64,000 nucleotides of DNA from Lachnospiraceae bacterium M18-1 (GCA_000403295.2 KE159609.1:314142-378141); one strand, 5' to 3'; shown: positions 1 to 8,846, counted from the first letter of the stretch. Translations and numbers: made by a program. The notes: generated from the sequence alone by a model not told the origin.

Positions 1-1
1 T

Positions 2-169
2 GCGATTATGACGGAGGAAAAGGGCAACCAGAAAGAAACCTTGAAAATCAACACAAGCAAGCTGAAAAAATACTTTCCGAAGAACACAACGCCGAAGCAG
101 ATGGAGGAAACCATCATCAAACTTTTGGAGCGTGAGTTGCAGAGGAAACGCAACCGTGACAGCCGCTAA
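2..169 (+). CDS. ParB/RepB-like partition protein, C-terminal end
   Basis: The open frame enters from the left edge and stops at 167-169, giving the last 55 residues. The tail (KYFPKNTTPKQMEETIIKLL, then a basic end) resembles the C-termini of ParB/RepB/Spo0J-like proteins coded in Clostridia ICEs. Such proteins bind DNA and support partition or maintenance of the excised element. The N-terminal DNA-binding part is not visible, so the assignment rests on recall of the tail and on context: an ssDNA-binding protein and a recombinase follow on the same strand. Confidence 0.5.
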   Translation, partial: AIMTEEKGNQKETLKINTSKLKKYFPKNTTPKQMEETIIKLLERELQRKRNRDSR

Positions 170-214
170 TCTTCTTTTTTCGGGAAGTAAATACAGAGAG
201 TTGAGGTATGGAGA

Positions 215-445
215 ATGAGAGAAATCCAGTATGAAATCGTAAAGGAAATCGCAGTATTGTCTACGGGCGACAGTGGCTACACAAAGGAAATCAATCTCAT
301 TTCATGGAATGGGAAAGAGCCGAAGTATGACATCCGCAGCTTTTCCCCGAACCGTGAAAAGTGCGGCAAGGGAATCACGCTGAACGCTGATGAAGCGGCG
401 GCACTCCTTAAAGCATTACAGAAAGAATTAAACAGCGAGGATTAA
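215..445 (+). CDS. PC4/YdbC-family ssDNA-binding protein
   Basis: A 76-residue protein of the usual length for the YdbC/PC4 family. These are small Whirly-like dimers that bind single-stranded DNA. The core reads LISWNGKEPKYDIRSFSP followed by GKGITLNADE and a C-terminal helix, the typical layout of this family. In ICEs it probably protects single-stranded transfer or replication intermediates (inference). It follows the ParB-like gene and its stop overlaps a possible ATG at 445. Confidence 0.8.
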   Translation: MREIQYEIVKEIAVLSTGDSGYTKEINLISWNGKEPKYDIRSFSPNREKCGKGITLNADEAAALLKALQKELNSED

Positions 446-516
446 TGGTATCTGATTGGCAGGGCGGGGACATTTCCAAACTCTTCCCTGCCCTGTCTGG
501 AAAGGAAGATTTAAGT

Positions 517-708
517 ATGGGCGAGGATAAGAAAGCAGATAAAAAGAGAAAGCGTATCGTGCCAAAAGCACCAGTGCAGATGATAATCAGCCGTGAATAT
601 GTCGGCACACAGACCGTTACAGAAGCGTTTGTCCCGATTATCTCCGAGGATATTCGGAAGAAGATTGCCGAGGGCGACACCTTCGACAATGAGGGGCTGT
701 CCGCTTAG
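517..708 (+). CDS. Small conserved ICE protein of unknown function
   Basis: The reading frame is open from 445, but the ATG at 517 has a good ribosome binding site (AAAGGAAG eight bases upstream) and gives a 63-residue product beginning MGEDKKADKKRKR. The start is lysine-rich. The rest (APVQMIISREYVGTQTVTEA, then PIISEDIRKKI) looks like a conserved small protein found before serine recombinases in Clostridia ICEs. I do not recognise a function. It lies 54 bp upstream of the recombinase and is probably co-transcribed with it. Confidence 0.55.
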   Translation: MGEDKKADKKRKRIVPKAPVQMIISREYVGTQTVTEAFVPIISEDIRKKIAEGDTFDNEGLSA

Positions 709-762
709 AATGTACGCAATGGGACATGAAAACAGATAGGACAGATACGGAGGTTTTACAGT

Positions 763-969
763 ATGGCAGGAATCAAAGAAGAAAAGAAAATCTATTTAGT
801 CGGCATTTATTGCCGCTTATCTAAAGACGATGGTACGGATAACGAGAGTGCGAGCATTGCGACACAGAAATCCATCCTCACGGATTATGTGAAAAAGCAG
901 GGATGGCACATAGCAAAAACGTATGTGGACGATGGTTATTCTGGTACAAATTTTGTTGAGGTAAGATAA
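763..969 (+). pseudogene. Large serine recombinase, 5' part, split by inner ICE
   Basis: The first 64 residues are a genuine resolvase N-terminus: YCRLSKDD carries the catalytic serine (residue 20), followed by SIATQKSILTDYV and VDDGYSGTNF. After Phe64 the frame runs into inner-ICE DNA and stops at 967-969. The rest of the gene resumes in frame at 35071. The joined protein would be about 618 residues, normal for TndX/TnpX-like enzymes. The ATG at 763 is preceded by GGAGG. While the inner ICE is present the middle element should have no working recombinase; excision would restore the gene. Confidence 0.9.
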
Positions 970-1003
970 CGATACCTTTTTTGCAGAGGGTGTTATCTTA
1001 CCT
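958..1003. repeat. Inverted repeat at left end of inner ICE (att arm)
   Basis: GAGGTAAGATAAC at 958-970 is the exact reverse complement of GTTATCTTACCTC at 991-1003. The same core occurs inverted at the right end near 35050-35063 as GTATCGTTATCTAAC. Paired inverted motifs beside a crossover site are expected for serine recombinase binding. The left copy also overlaps the end of the truncated host frame and lies just past the inner recombinase stop. Confidence 0.75.
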
Positions 1004-1017
1004 CTTTTTGATGTATG

Positions 1018-2739
<1,722 letters not shown>

Positions 2740-2794
2740 CTATATTATACCACATACCGCTGCCTGTGTCATGTATAAAATGTGAAGAAACGCC

Positions 2795-2962
2795 CTATTT
2801 CCGGGCGTTTGCGGGGTTCAGCTCCATGTCCTTGCGAATGAGCTTCTTTATCTTTTTATCCAGTGTGTCCGTTGCGCGTTCACTTGCGGACGAACATACA
2901 AGGTAAGTAACTTTTCCGATTTTATGCTCCGTTGTGGTAACGGGCGTCTGGTTTTGCGTCAA
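2795..2962 (-). CDS. TnpW-family transposon protein
   Basis: A 55-residue protein: TQNQTPVTTTEHKIGKVTYL, then SSASERATDTLDKKIKKLI. This is the typical TnpW form found immediately upstream of large serine recombinases in Clostridia elements. Its function is not established; an accessory role in excision is plausible. I choose the TTG at 2962, since AAAGGGGG lies nine bases upstream, over a longer frame beginning at 3022. Confidence 0.75.
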   Translation of the reverse strand: MTQNQTPVTTTEHKIGKVTYLVCSSASERATDTLDKKIKKLIRKDMELNPANARK

Positions 2963-3022
2963 AGAAAATCCCCCTTTCTTTCGCAAACATATAATACAGT
3001 CTATGAATAGCAGCAAGTCCAC

Positions 3023-3436
3023 TATTCAAGAAAACAAAGGCTTTAATCGGACGGTTATTAGCATAACCTCATGGGAATTTCACCCCGGCATGGTTCTCAT
3101 GCAGCCCTACCCATTGCCTGCGACGCTCTTAACGCTCGGACTGTGGCTGTAAGGAAGTATCATTGTATATTTTGCGTGTCGTCGCCCGCAAGCCGCTACA
3201 CTTGCTTTCCGGCGCGGTGTTGGTCGCTCGGCTGTCCGGGCGGGGATAACCTCACCCGGATAGCGTCATGGCGCACCCACCGTATGGCTCGGCGCAAAAG
3301 GAACGTATCCGATTTGCCCTATGCTGCGCCGCCGTTATCTTGCGCCGCTTTCTTTGTCAAGGTTCAGAATGGCTTTGCTGCCGCGTCAGCAGCGGAACGG
3401 AAAAGGGGGAGAGAGAAAGCGTCCCGCCGCTGCGGT
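3023..3436. other. Non-coding GC-rich stretch with hairpins
   Basis: About 410 bp with no credible gene between the HTH protein and TnpW, although neighbouring genes are tightly packed. Several hairpins are visible, for example GCATGGTTCTCATGC near 3088 and a CCGGG...CCCGG stem near 3237-3258. It lies in the minus-strand transcription path and could be a structured RNA or a long leader before tnpW and the recombinase. No named RNA family is recognised. Confidence 0.45.
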
Positions 3437-3703
3437 TTATTCCTCTGCCTTAAAGGTGAGGACAGCCATCATCAGTTTTGCTTGCAGCCGTTCCCGAATG
3501 TCGTGGTCTACGCCAAAATAGACGTTCCCGCGCTCGTCGTACAGCTTCCGCATGGAGAGGCGGGCTATGTAGCCGCTGAAATGCTGCAAGACAATCTTCA
3601 TAGCGTCCGGGTCGCCCTTTGTCGCTGCCAAAATGACAGGATAGGGAACAAGGGCTTTTTCCGGGTAGCCGGGTTCGTTACCATTCGTCCCATTCATCAG
3701 CAT
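3437..3703 (-). CDS. HTH_16-type helix-turn-helix regulator
   Basis: An 88-residue protein with the conserved pattern of small conjugative-transposon HTH proteins: PVILAATKGDPDAMKIVLQH, then GYIARLSMRKLYDERGN, then DIRERLQAKLMMAVLTF. Such proteins accompany sigma-like factors in Tn916/Tn1549-type elements and probably control element genes. The start overlaps the end of the sigma-like gene by 26 bp; GGAGG precedes it and either the first or third ATG could be used. Confidence 0.8.
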   Translation of the reverse strand: MLMNGTNGNEPGYPEKALVPYPVILAATKGDPDAMKIVLQHFSGYIARLSMRKLYDERGNVYFGVDHDIRERLQAKLMMAVLTFKAEE

Positions 3704-4109
3704 TTTCCTCCAGATATTTTTTTAGCAGCTCAAAAGAGCTTGTCCGCCTGTACTGTATCGTGCTTCTCGACGTATCGAACAGCTCCGCAATCTCGGTGTC
3801 GTTCATTCCCTCGAAATAGTACAGGAGTACGGCTTTGCGCTTTTCTTCCGGCAAAGTACGGATTGCTTCAAGAAGCAGCTTCGGCGTGATTTTCTTCCCG
3901 GCTCTTTCAAAGGCGATTTCCCCTTTGAAATATTCATCAAAGGTATGAAGCTGCCGCGCTTCTTCTAAGGTCAAGTCGGAAAAGGTAATCTCCCTTGCCT
4001 TATGCCTGTGCAGCTCTTTGTGAGCGTCACACGCTTCATTGTGCAGTACCGTATTACAAAACTTCTGGAAAGCGCACTGTTTTATAAACTCCCTGCGATT
4101 AGGTTCCAC
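3678..4109 (-). CDS. Sigma-70-like regulator (region 4)
   Basis: A 143-residue protein with a sigma region 4 helix-turn-helix: LPEEKRKAVLLYYFEGMNDT, then EIAELFDTSRSTIQYRRTSS. It resembles Tn916 Orf7-type RNA polymerase sigma-like regulators. The GTG at 4109 is preferred because AAAGGGGGTGAGAAT precedes it; the longer frame to 4232 has an unlikely Phe/Lys-rich start. It probably directs transcription of recombination or transfer genes (inference). The next gene overlaps its end, suggesting translational coupling. Confidence 0.85.
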   Translation of the reverse strand: MEPNRREFIKQCAFQKFCNTVLHNEACDAHKELHRHKAREITFSDLTLEEARQLHTFDEYFKGEIAFERAGKKITPKLLLEAIRTLPEEKRKAVLLYYFEGMNDTEIAELFDTSRSTIQYRRTSSFELLKKYLEENADEWDEW

Positions 4110-4284
4110 ATTCTCACCCCCTTTCTCGTTGGAAAGTTGGTGGTGCTTCCCCCTTTTCGCGGGGCAATACTGCCTTTTGAAAAAAACGCCGAAGATTTTC
4201 GGATTTTTTTCAAAAAATTTTTTGAGCAGCAAAATACGCCTGTCCGAAAAGCCCGGACAGACGTATAGGTATTGTAAGCGGTAT

Positions 4285-4395
4285 TCAGATGATTAGACAG
4301 TTCATATTGATAGACGTAGTTTTCCCCGGCGGTGGTCGGGCTTTTTTTGATGTGTCAATGACCGTCGGATTTTGTCGATATGGTATGTGCTTCAT
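4285..4395 (-). CDS. Small ORF, 36 residues, with strong RBS
   Basis: A short frame starting MKHIPYRQNPTVIDTSKKAR, then PPPGKTTSINMNCLII. The Shine-Dalgarno sequence AAGGAGGT lies seven bases upstream of the ATG, better than that of many genes here. It sits between the methyltransferase terminator and the sigma-like gene on the same strand. The proline-rich PPPGKTT segment is distinctive. Function unknown; it could instead be a leader peptide for the sigma gene. Confidence 0.5.
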   Translation of the reverse strand: MKHIPYRQNPTVIDTSKKARPPPGKTTSINMNCLII

Positions 4396-4565
4396 GGCGG
4401 CTACCTCCTTTTAGCCGCCGCTTTTAACAGTGATACCGCGTCATTTCATTAGAAGATAAAAAGAAACGGCGGCTTTGGTTTTTCAAAGCTGCTGCGGAAA
4501 TCAAAGAACGACAAGCAACAGTTCTGATTTTGCTCCAATATGGTTATTGGGGGCACAAATTAAAT

Positions 4566-4615
4566 CAAAAAAGAGCCGATAACAGCAGTATTTCAAACTG
4601 CATATTATCGGCTCT
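4566..4615 (-). terminator. Terminator after the methyltransferase gene
   Basis: The arms AGAGCCGATAA and TTATCGGCTCT (4572-4615) form a long stem. Read on the minus strand the stem is followed by a run of T (complement of 4566-4571). It lies 30 bp past the stop of the radical-SAM methyltransferase and should end that cargo transcript. Confidence 0.85.
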
Positions 4616-4645
4616 GCGTCTGTGCGTCTGGCTCTTTTAATTAAA

Positions 4646-5635
4646 TTATTTTTGTTGTTTTTTGGCTTTATTATATGTATTAGCTAACTGTCCACAAGCT
4701 GCTTTAATCTCTCTACCATGAGAAACTCTCATGGTAACTTCAAGTCCTGTTTGCTCTAATTGATGTTTGAACGCAACCATTTCTTGTTTTTGTGGTGCTC
4801 TAATTTTTGAATTACTCGTCGGGTTGTATTGCAGCACGTTAATCATAACATTTTTGCCCTTAAACCATTTTGCAAGTTGCCTTATATCTGAGGAACGGTC
4901 ATTTATACCTGGTAAAAGCAAATACGCAAATACCACTTTTCGATTATGCCTTTGTGAATAGGACAATGCTTGCTTAACAACATCTTCAATAGCGTACATG
5001 TGCATATGAGGAATGATGCAGTTTCTCGCAGCCTGTGTTGCTGCATGTAAAGATATTGTCAACTGAATTTTTAGATGTTCTTCGCGCAATTTTTTTAATT
5101 GATTAACTGGACCAACTGTTGATACGGTAATGCCGTCGGTTGGAAAGTTAAGTCCATTTCTATCTCGAAGAATATGGATTGCTGCAATCAAGTTGTCGTA
5201 ATTGAATAAAGGTTCTCCCATTCCCATAAAAACGATACGATTTACTTTTTGACGTATCAATATGACCTGTTGCACAATTTCAGATGGTGTTAGATTACGA
5301 ACGAAACCATTGCGTCCGGACTCACAAAAAATACAGCCAACAGAACAACCAACTTGCGTACTTACGCAAACAGTCCCACCATCTCGCCGTTTAATAAAAA
5401 CCGTTTCGATATACCTGTTGTCTTTCAATTCATAAACATACTTTTCAGTATCGCTACTTTTATAGACTTTTTTTGTTGATATTGATAGATTTTTTTTGTG
5501 AAATGGCTGTTTATACAATTCCGCATATAAGGCTCTTGCTTTATCCTCTCCAATTACTTCCGACATTTCTTTGTAAGTAAATCCGTATGGGTCATTCAAT
5601 ATTTCCGTAAGTGTACTTTTAGGTAAGTGTTTCAT
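4646..5635 (-). CDS. RlmN/Cfr-family radical SAM rRNA methyltransferase
   Basis: A 329-residue radical SAM enzyme. Family members methylate A2503 of 23S rRNA at C2 (RlmN) or C8 (Cfr, antibiotic resistance). Visible features are the cluster motif CSVGCIFC, the upstream CVSTQVGC cysteine, FMGMGEP, and AACGQL near the C-terminus, so both mechanistic cysteines of the family are present. LLPGINDR and YNPTS look more Cfr-like, whereas MGMGEP is RlmN-like; neither subgroup is matched closely. It lies one base after the KTR gene, in an AT-rich cargo block behind an attenuated promoter. Acquired ribosome protection is a reasonable inference, but the methylated position cannot be read from sequence. 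Confidence 0.85.
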   Translation of the reverse strand: MKHLPKSTLTEILNDPYGFTYKEMSEVIGEDKARALYAELYKQPFHKKNLSISTKKVYKSSDTEKYVYELKDNRYIETVFIKRRDGGTVCVSTQVGCSVGCIFCESGRNGFVRNLTPSEIVQQVILIRQKVNRIVFMGMGEPLFNYDNLIAAIHILRDRNGLNFPTDGITVSTVGPVNQLKKLREEHLKIQLTISLHAATQAARNCIIPHMHMYAIEDVVKQALSYSQRHNRKVVFAYLLLPGINDRSSDIRQLAKWFKGKNVMINVLQYNPTSNSKIRAPQKQEMVAFKHQLEQTGLEVTMRVSHGREIKAACGQLANTYNKAKKQQK

Positions 5636-5821
5636 TTAATATCCTTCCTTTTGTTTTTCAGAGTTTTTGATTATGATTTCTAATTTTTCAACATCAATGA
5701 TATGTGTTAATTTACATTTAGGGCAGAAAAGAGGAAAATTTCTTAATACCGTATTATAAAATACTTGAACCCTCGTCTTTCCGTTACAAATTGGACATTT
5801 TATCCAATATTTTTCAAGCAT
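5636..5821 (-). CDS. Cysteine-rich KTR zinc-ribbon protein
   Basis: A 61-residue protein with two CxxC pairs, CPICNGKTRV and CPKCKLTHII, matching the KTR family found with resistance genes in Tn916-type elements. It probably binds zinc; its function is unknown. ATG 5821 is preceded by AAAGGAG. The gene directly precedes the radical-SAM methyltransferase with one base between them, so the two are translated from one message. A terminator hairpin lies right before its ribosome binding site. Confidence 0.8.
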   Translation of the reverse strand: MLEKYWIKCPICNGKTRVQVFYNTVLRNFPLFCPKCKLTHIIDVEKLEIIIKNSEKQKEGY

Positions 5822-5840
5822 AATATTTCTCCTTTTGTGC

Positions 5841-5880
5841 AAAAAAATACAGGTCAATTCTCAACATGAGCATTGACCTG
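5841..5880 (-). terminator. Attenuator terminator 2 before the KTR gene
   Basis: CAGGTCAAT (5850-5858) pairs with ATTGACCTG (5872-5880). On the minus strand the stem is followed by TATTTTTTT. It sits between the leader region and the KTR ribosome binding site, so it would stop transcription before both genes unless read through. Further inverted repeats upstream (5901-5961) could form alternative folds. Confidence 0.75.
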
Positions 5881-5981
5881 CATTTATACATATAACACTA
5901 CAACAAAATTAAGGCATAGTTTTTATACTATGTCTATACATCGTTAGTTTTGTTGTATAGCATACGCAAAATAAGCATGAC

Positions 5982-6005
5982 AAAAAAGCCCATATTGAAA
6001 ATGGG
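5982..6005 (-). terminator. Attenuator terminator 1 after the leader peptide
   Basis: On the minus strand CCCATTTTCAATATGGG is followed by CTTTTTT, a compact intrinsic terminator about 25 bases after the leader stop. The leader-coding sequence (6030-6056) is partly complementary to 5955-5979 beyond it, so a structure enclosing this hairpin can form. Ribosome stalling in the leader could change which fold forms. Confidence 0.75.
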
Positions 6006-6029
6006 AAAAATCTTTTTTGATTTCAATGC

Positions 6030-6056
6030 TTATCGAATACGCATGCTATGTAACAT
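6030..6056 (-). CDS. Macrolide-type leader peptide MLHSMRIR
   Basis: An eight-codon ORF, MLHSMRIR, with a strong ribosome binding site (AAAAGGGGG eight bases upstream). An in-frame ATG at 6062 would add two residues but lies too close to that site. The Arg-X-Arg ending matches the macrolide arrest motif (+X+) and closely resembles the known leaders ErmDL (MTHSMRLR...) and MefAL (MTASMRLR). It lies just downstream of a consensus promoter and upstream of two terminators. Inference: macrolide-stalled ribosomes permit readthrough into the KTR and methyltransferase genes. Confidence 0.75.
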   Translation of the reverse strand: MLHSMRIR

Positions 6057-6079
6057 AAACATTTCCCCCTTTTAATAAT

Positions 6080-6108
6080 ACTATACAAAAAAAGCGGCTA
6101 ATTGTCAA
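6080..6108 (-). promoter_or_regulatory. Promoter of the attenuated cargo operon
   Basis: Read on the minus strand, TTGACA (6108-6103), a 17-base spacer and TATAGT (6085-6080) form a near-consensus sigma-A promoter. Transcription would start about 6073, only a few bases before the leader's ribosome binding site. Confidence 0.85.
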
Positions 6109-6202
6109 CATATACATATGAATTATTTTGGCTAACTGATTGAATTGTGTAGACATATCCAAGAAGAAAGGGGAACAGTAAAATGTAACAGGGTGAATAA
6201 CT

Positions 6203-6556
6203 ATGGCAAAAAGACCAGTACCGAAATACGATTTCAAGGCTTTTGGGGCAGCGATAAAGGCGGCGCGGACAGGGCGCAAGGAGAGCCGCAAGAAAGTGAG
6301 CGACGAAATGTTTATCTCGCCGCGCTACCTTGCGAACATTGAGAACAAGGGGCAGCACCCAAGTTTACAGATTTTCTTTGAGCTTATGCTCCGCTACAAT
6401 ATATCCGTAGACCAGTTTCTTTTGGAAACGCCGCCAGAGAAGAACACGCAGCGGCGGCAGCTTGACGCGCTTCTTGACGGTATGAGCGATACAGGCATAC
6501 GGATTGTGAGCGCAACGGCAAAGGAGATAGCGGAAGTCGAAACAGAGGGCAGATAA
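6203..6556 (+). CDS. XRE-family transcriptional regulator
   Basis: A 117-residue protein with an N-terminal helix-turn-helix of the XRE type: FGAAIKAARTGRKESRKKVS, then FISPRYLANIENKGQHPSLQ and MLRYNISVDQFL. The C-terminal ~40 residues have no recognised domain. It is encoded on the plus strand, divergent from the cargo operon and upstream of oriT, mobC and the relaxase, with its own terminator. It probably represses transfer or recombination promoters of the element (inference). Confidence 0.88.
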   Translation: MAKRPVPKYDFKAFGAAIKAARTGRKESRKKVSDEMFISPRYLANIENKGQHPSLQIFFELMLRYNISVDQFLLETPPEKNTQRRQLDALLDGMSDTGIRIVSATAKEIAEVETEGR

Positions 6557-6590
6557 GAAGTGTCCGTCAGAATTGAATAAGGTTTAGAGA

Positions 6591-6626
6591 GCGTTGTAAT
6601 CTTTTTTTGAGGATTGCAGCGTTTTT
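6591..6626 (+). terminator. Terminator after the XRE regulator
   Basis: GCGTTGTAATC and GATTGCAGCG pair (with G-U pairs) around a T-rich loop, followed by TTTTTC. It separates the regulator gene from the oriT-mobC-relaxase block. Confidence 0.7.
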
Positions 6627-6692
6627 CTTTTGCGGAAGTTTGGCAAAACCGGGCATAGCTCCGTAGTAAGGCATAAGGGATAAAAACATTCG

Positions 6693-6791
6693 TAGCAAGC
6701 ATAGGAAGCGGGTACCCACTTCCGTATTTTCCCCTCCCGCGCTGCGGCGCGTCGGTTGAAAATTGCTTGTTGGGAAGTGTCCCAAACCCTC
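6693..6791 (+). other. oriT-like block, copy 1
   Basis: This block lies between the XRE gene and mobC, the usual place of an origin of transfer. It contains GGAAGCGGGTACCCACTTCC, an imperfect palindrome, and TTGGGAAGTGTCCCAAA, an inverted repeat beside TTGCTTG. Its two outer parts recur inverted at 13932-14031, one identical over 34 bp and the other differing at one base in about 30; the middle differs. A nick site cannot be located from sequence alone. Confidence 0.65.
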
Positions 6792-6817
6792 GGAACGGAA
6801 AGGAAAGGAGCGAATAC

Positions 6818-7147
6818 ATGAACGGACGCAAAAGAACGGTGCAAATCAAATTCAGAGTGACGGAAGCGGAACGGGATTTAATACTGGAAAAAATGAAGCT
6901 CGTACCCACCCGGAACATGGCGGCATATCTGCGGAAGATTGCCATTGACGGGTATATCATTCAGATAGACCATGCCGATATAAAGGCAATGACCGCAGAG
7001 ATACAGAAAATCGGTGTCAACGTCAACCAGATAGCACGCCGCGTAAACGCGACGGGGAACGCATACCAAGAGGACATAGAGGAAATAAAGGGGGTGCTTG
7101 CGGAGATATGGCGGTTACAAAGATTAAGCCTATTAAAAGCACTCTAA
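6818..7147 (+). CDS. mobC: MobC-family relaxosome protein
   Basis: A 109-residue protein that would bind oriT and help the relaxase. It shows the ribbon-helix-helix start (VQIKFRVTEAERDLILEKMK) and the MobC signature IQKIGVNVNQIARRVNATGN. The ATG at 6818 is preceded by AAAGGAG; an upstream in-frame ATG at 6767 lies inside the oriT-like block and is not used. The end overlaps the relaxase start by 40 bp in another frame. Confidence 0.9.
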   Translation: MNGRKRTVQIKFRVTEAERDLILEKMKLVPTRNMAAYLRKIAIDGYIIQIDHADIKAMTAEIQKIGVNVNQIARRVNATGNAYQEDIEEIKGVLAEIWRLQRLSLLKAL

Positions 7148-8454
7148 GCAAAGCCCTTGACTATATCGAAAACCCGGACAAGACGGACGGAAAAATGCTT
7201 GTGTCCTCTTTCGGCTGCTCCTATGAAACGGCAGATATTGAATTTGAATATACCTTGTCCCAAGCACTCCAAAAGGGGAACAATTTAGCCTTTCATCTGA
7301 TACAGTCCTTTGAGCCGGGGGAAGTCGATTATCAGAAAGCCCATGAAATCGGAAAGCAGCTTGCCGACGCGGTAACAAAGGGGCAGCATGAATATGTACT
7401 CACGACGCACATTGACAAAGGACACGTCCACAATCACATTATTTTCTGCGCCGTAAATTTCGTAGACCACCGCAAATATAATTCCAACAAAAGGAGCTAT
7501 TACGGCATACGGAACATGAGCGACAAGCTGTGTCGGGAAAATGGCTTGTCCGTCGTCGTTCCCGGCAAGGGCAGCAAGGGAAAGAGCTATGCGGAGTACC
7601 AGGCAGAAAAGACGGGTACAAGTTGGAAAGGCAAGCTAAAGATTGCCGTTGACGCGCTTATCCCCCAAGTTTCCAGTTTTGAGGAATTGTTGCAGCGGTT
7701 ACAGGCGGCGGGCTATGAGATAAAGCCGGGGAAATATGTGTCATGCCGCGCCCCCGGACAGGAACGCTTCACCCGTCTTAAAACCCTCGGCGCGGATTAT
7801 ACAGAGGAAGCCATAAGGGAACGGATAGCGGGCAGACGGGCAAAGGCGGCGAAAGCCCCCAGAGAGCAGCGCGGCGTTTCGCTGCTTATCGACATTGAGA
7901 ACAGTATCAAGGCGGCGCAGAGTAAGGGCTATGAACAGTGGGCGAAAATCCACAATCTGAAACAGGCAGCAAAGACCATGAATTTCTTGACGGAACATAA
8001 GATTGAACAGTACGCGGATTTAGTCAGCCGGATTGAAGAAATGGCAGCGGAAAGCGGACAGGCGGCAGACGCATTGAAGGACGCGGAAAAGCGGCTTGCG
8101 GACATGGCGGTGCTTATCAAGAATGTTTCCACCTACCAAAAGACAAAGCCCGTCTATGACGCATACCGCAAGGCAAGGAACAGGGAGAAGTACCGCGCCG
8201 GACAGGAACAGGCGATTATCCTACATGAAGCCGCCGCAAGGTCGCTGAAAGCGGCGGGCATTGCAAAGCTCCCGAACCTTGCCGCGCTGCAATCGGAATA
8301 TGAAGCCCTCCAAGCGCAGAAAGAAGCCCTTTATGCCGACTATGGGAAGCTGAAAAAGAAAGTCCGGGAATACGATATTATCAAGCAGAACATTGACAGC
8401 ATTTTACAGGCAGACAGGCAGCCGGAACGGGAAAAGGGAACAGAGCGCGGATAA
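7108..8454 (+). CDS. Relaxase/mobilization nuclease (MobP-like)
   Basis: A 448-residue relaxase that should nick oriT and pilot the strand into recipients. The N-terminus (MAVTKIKPIKSTLSKALDYI) is typical of Tn1549-like relaxases. The metal-binding histidines are in HIDKGHVHNHIIF, with His at about 101, 106, 108 and 110. The C-terminal half (about 270-430) is a charged helical, probably coiled-coil, region. It overlaps mobC, is on the plus strand, and faces the long minus-strand transfer operon. Confidence 0.93.
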   Translation: MAVTKIKPIKSTLSKALDYIENPDKTDGKMLVSSFGCSYETADIEFEYTLSQALQKGNNLAFHLIQSFEPGEVDYQKAHEIGKQLADAVTKGQHEYVLTTHIDKGHVHNHIIFCAVNFVDHRKYNSNKRSYYGIRNMSDKLCRENGLSVVVPGKGSKGKSYAEYQAEKTGTSWKGKLKIAVDALIPQVSSFEELLQRLQAAGYEIKPGKYVSCRAPGQERFTRLKTLGADYTEEAIRERIAGRRAKAAKAPREQRGVSLLIDIENSIKAAQSKGYEQWAKIHNLKQAAKTMNFLTEHKIEQYADLVSRIEEMAAESGQAADALKDAEKRLADMAVLIKNVSTYQKTKPVYDAYRKARNREKYRAGQEQAIILHEAAARSLKAAGIAKLPNLAALQSEYEALQAQKEALYADYGKLKKKVREYDIIKQNIDSILQADRQPEREKGTERG

Positions 8455-8517
8455 GGATAGCAAAATCCCCGCCGCTGTGCTATGATAGGGCTATCAAAAA
8501 GCAGAGGAGCGTTGAGC

Positions 8518-8769
8518 ATGGAAAACCAGAAAATGCCGGAATATGAAACCATACGCGCCGCCGTTGCCGGGGAAAAATGGGCGGTGGAGAAAGTCGTGGA
8601 GTGCTACAAGGACGAAATCGACAGGCTATCGACGGTAGCGGTCAGACAGCCGGACGGAAGCACGAAACAGGAAATCAACGAAGATATGCGCCAGTCCATC
8701 ACAAAGAAGCTGATAGAAGCCCTCCCGCAGTTCCCGCTTGAAGAAATGGAAAAGGGAAATGTCAGATAG
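8518..8769 (+). CDS. Small HTH_16-like conjugative transposon protein
   Basis: An 83-residue protein of the same type as the product at 3437-3703: YETIRAAVAGEKWAVEKVVE, then YKDEIDRLS and DMRQSITKKLIEALPQF. It probably acts as an element regulator. The ATG at 8518 is chosen because AGAGGAG precedes it; the frame extends upstream to 8482 without a good site. It follows the relaxase and ends at a strong terminator. Confidence 0.75.
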   Translation: MENQKMPEYETIRAAVAGEKWAVEKVVECYKDEIDRLSTVAVRQPDGSTKQEINEDMRQSITKKLIEALPQFPLEEMEKGNVR

Positions 8770-8780
8770 GCAAAAAAAGA

Positions 8781-8825
8781 ACAGGGCGCGGAAGCCAGTA
8801 TATGACTTCCGCGCCCTGTCTTTTT
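8781..8825 (+). terminator. Terminator of the mob operon
   Basis: ACAGGGCGCGGAAG and CTTCCGCGCCCTGT form a 14-bp GC-rich stem followed by CTTTTT. It ends the XRE-mob transcription block and faces the end of the minus-strand transfer operon. Confidence 0.9.
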
Positions 8826-8846
8826 ATGGGTGCTGTTTTCGTGAAT

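Noticed and set aside
3071..3889. 272-codon plus-strand ORF
   Set aside because: It runs antisense across the HTH and sigma-like genes and the non-coding stretch, has no ribosome binding site or recognisable domain, and its composition follows from GC-rich shadow frames.
4646..5635. Housekeeping rlmN
   Set aside because: The gene is cargo in an ICE behind an antibiotic-type attenuator and its motifs are not typical of chromosomal rlmN, so a housekeeping label was not used.
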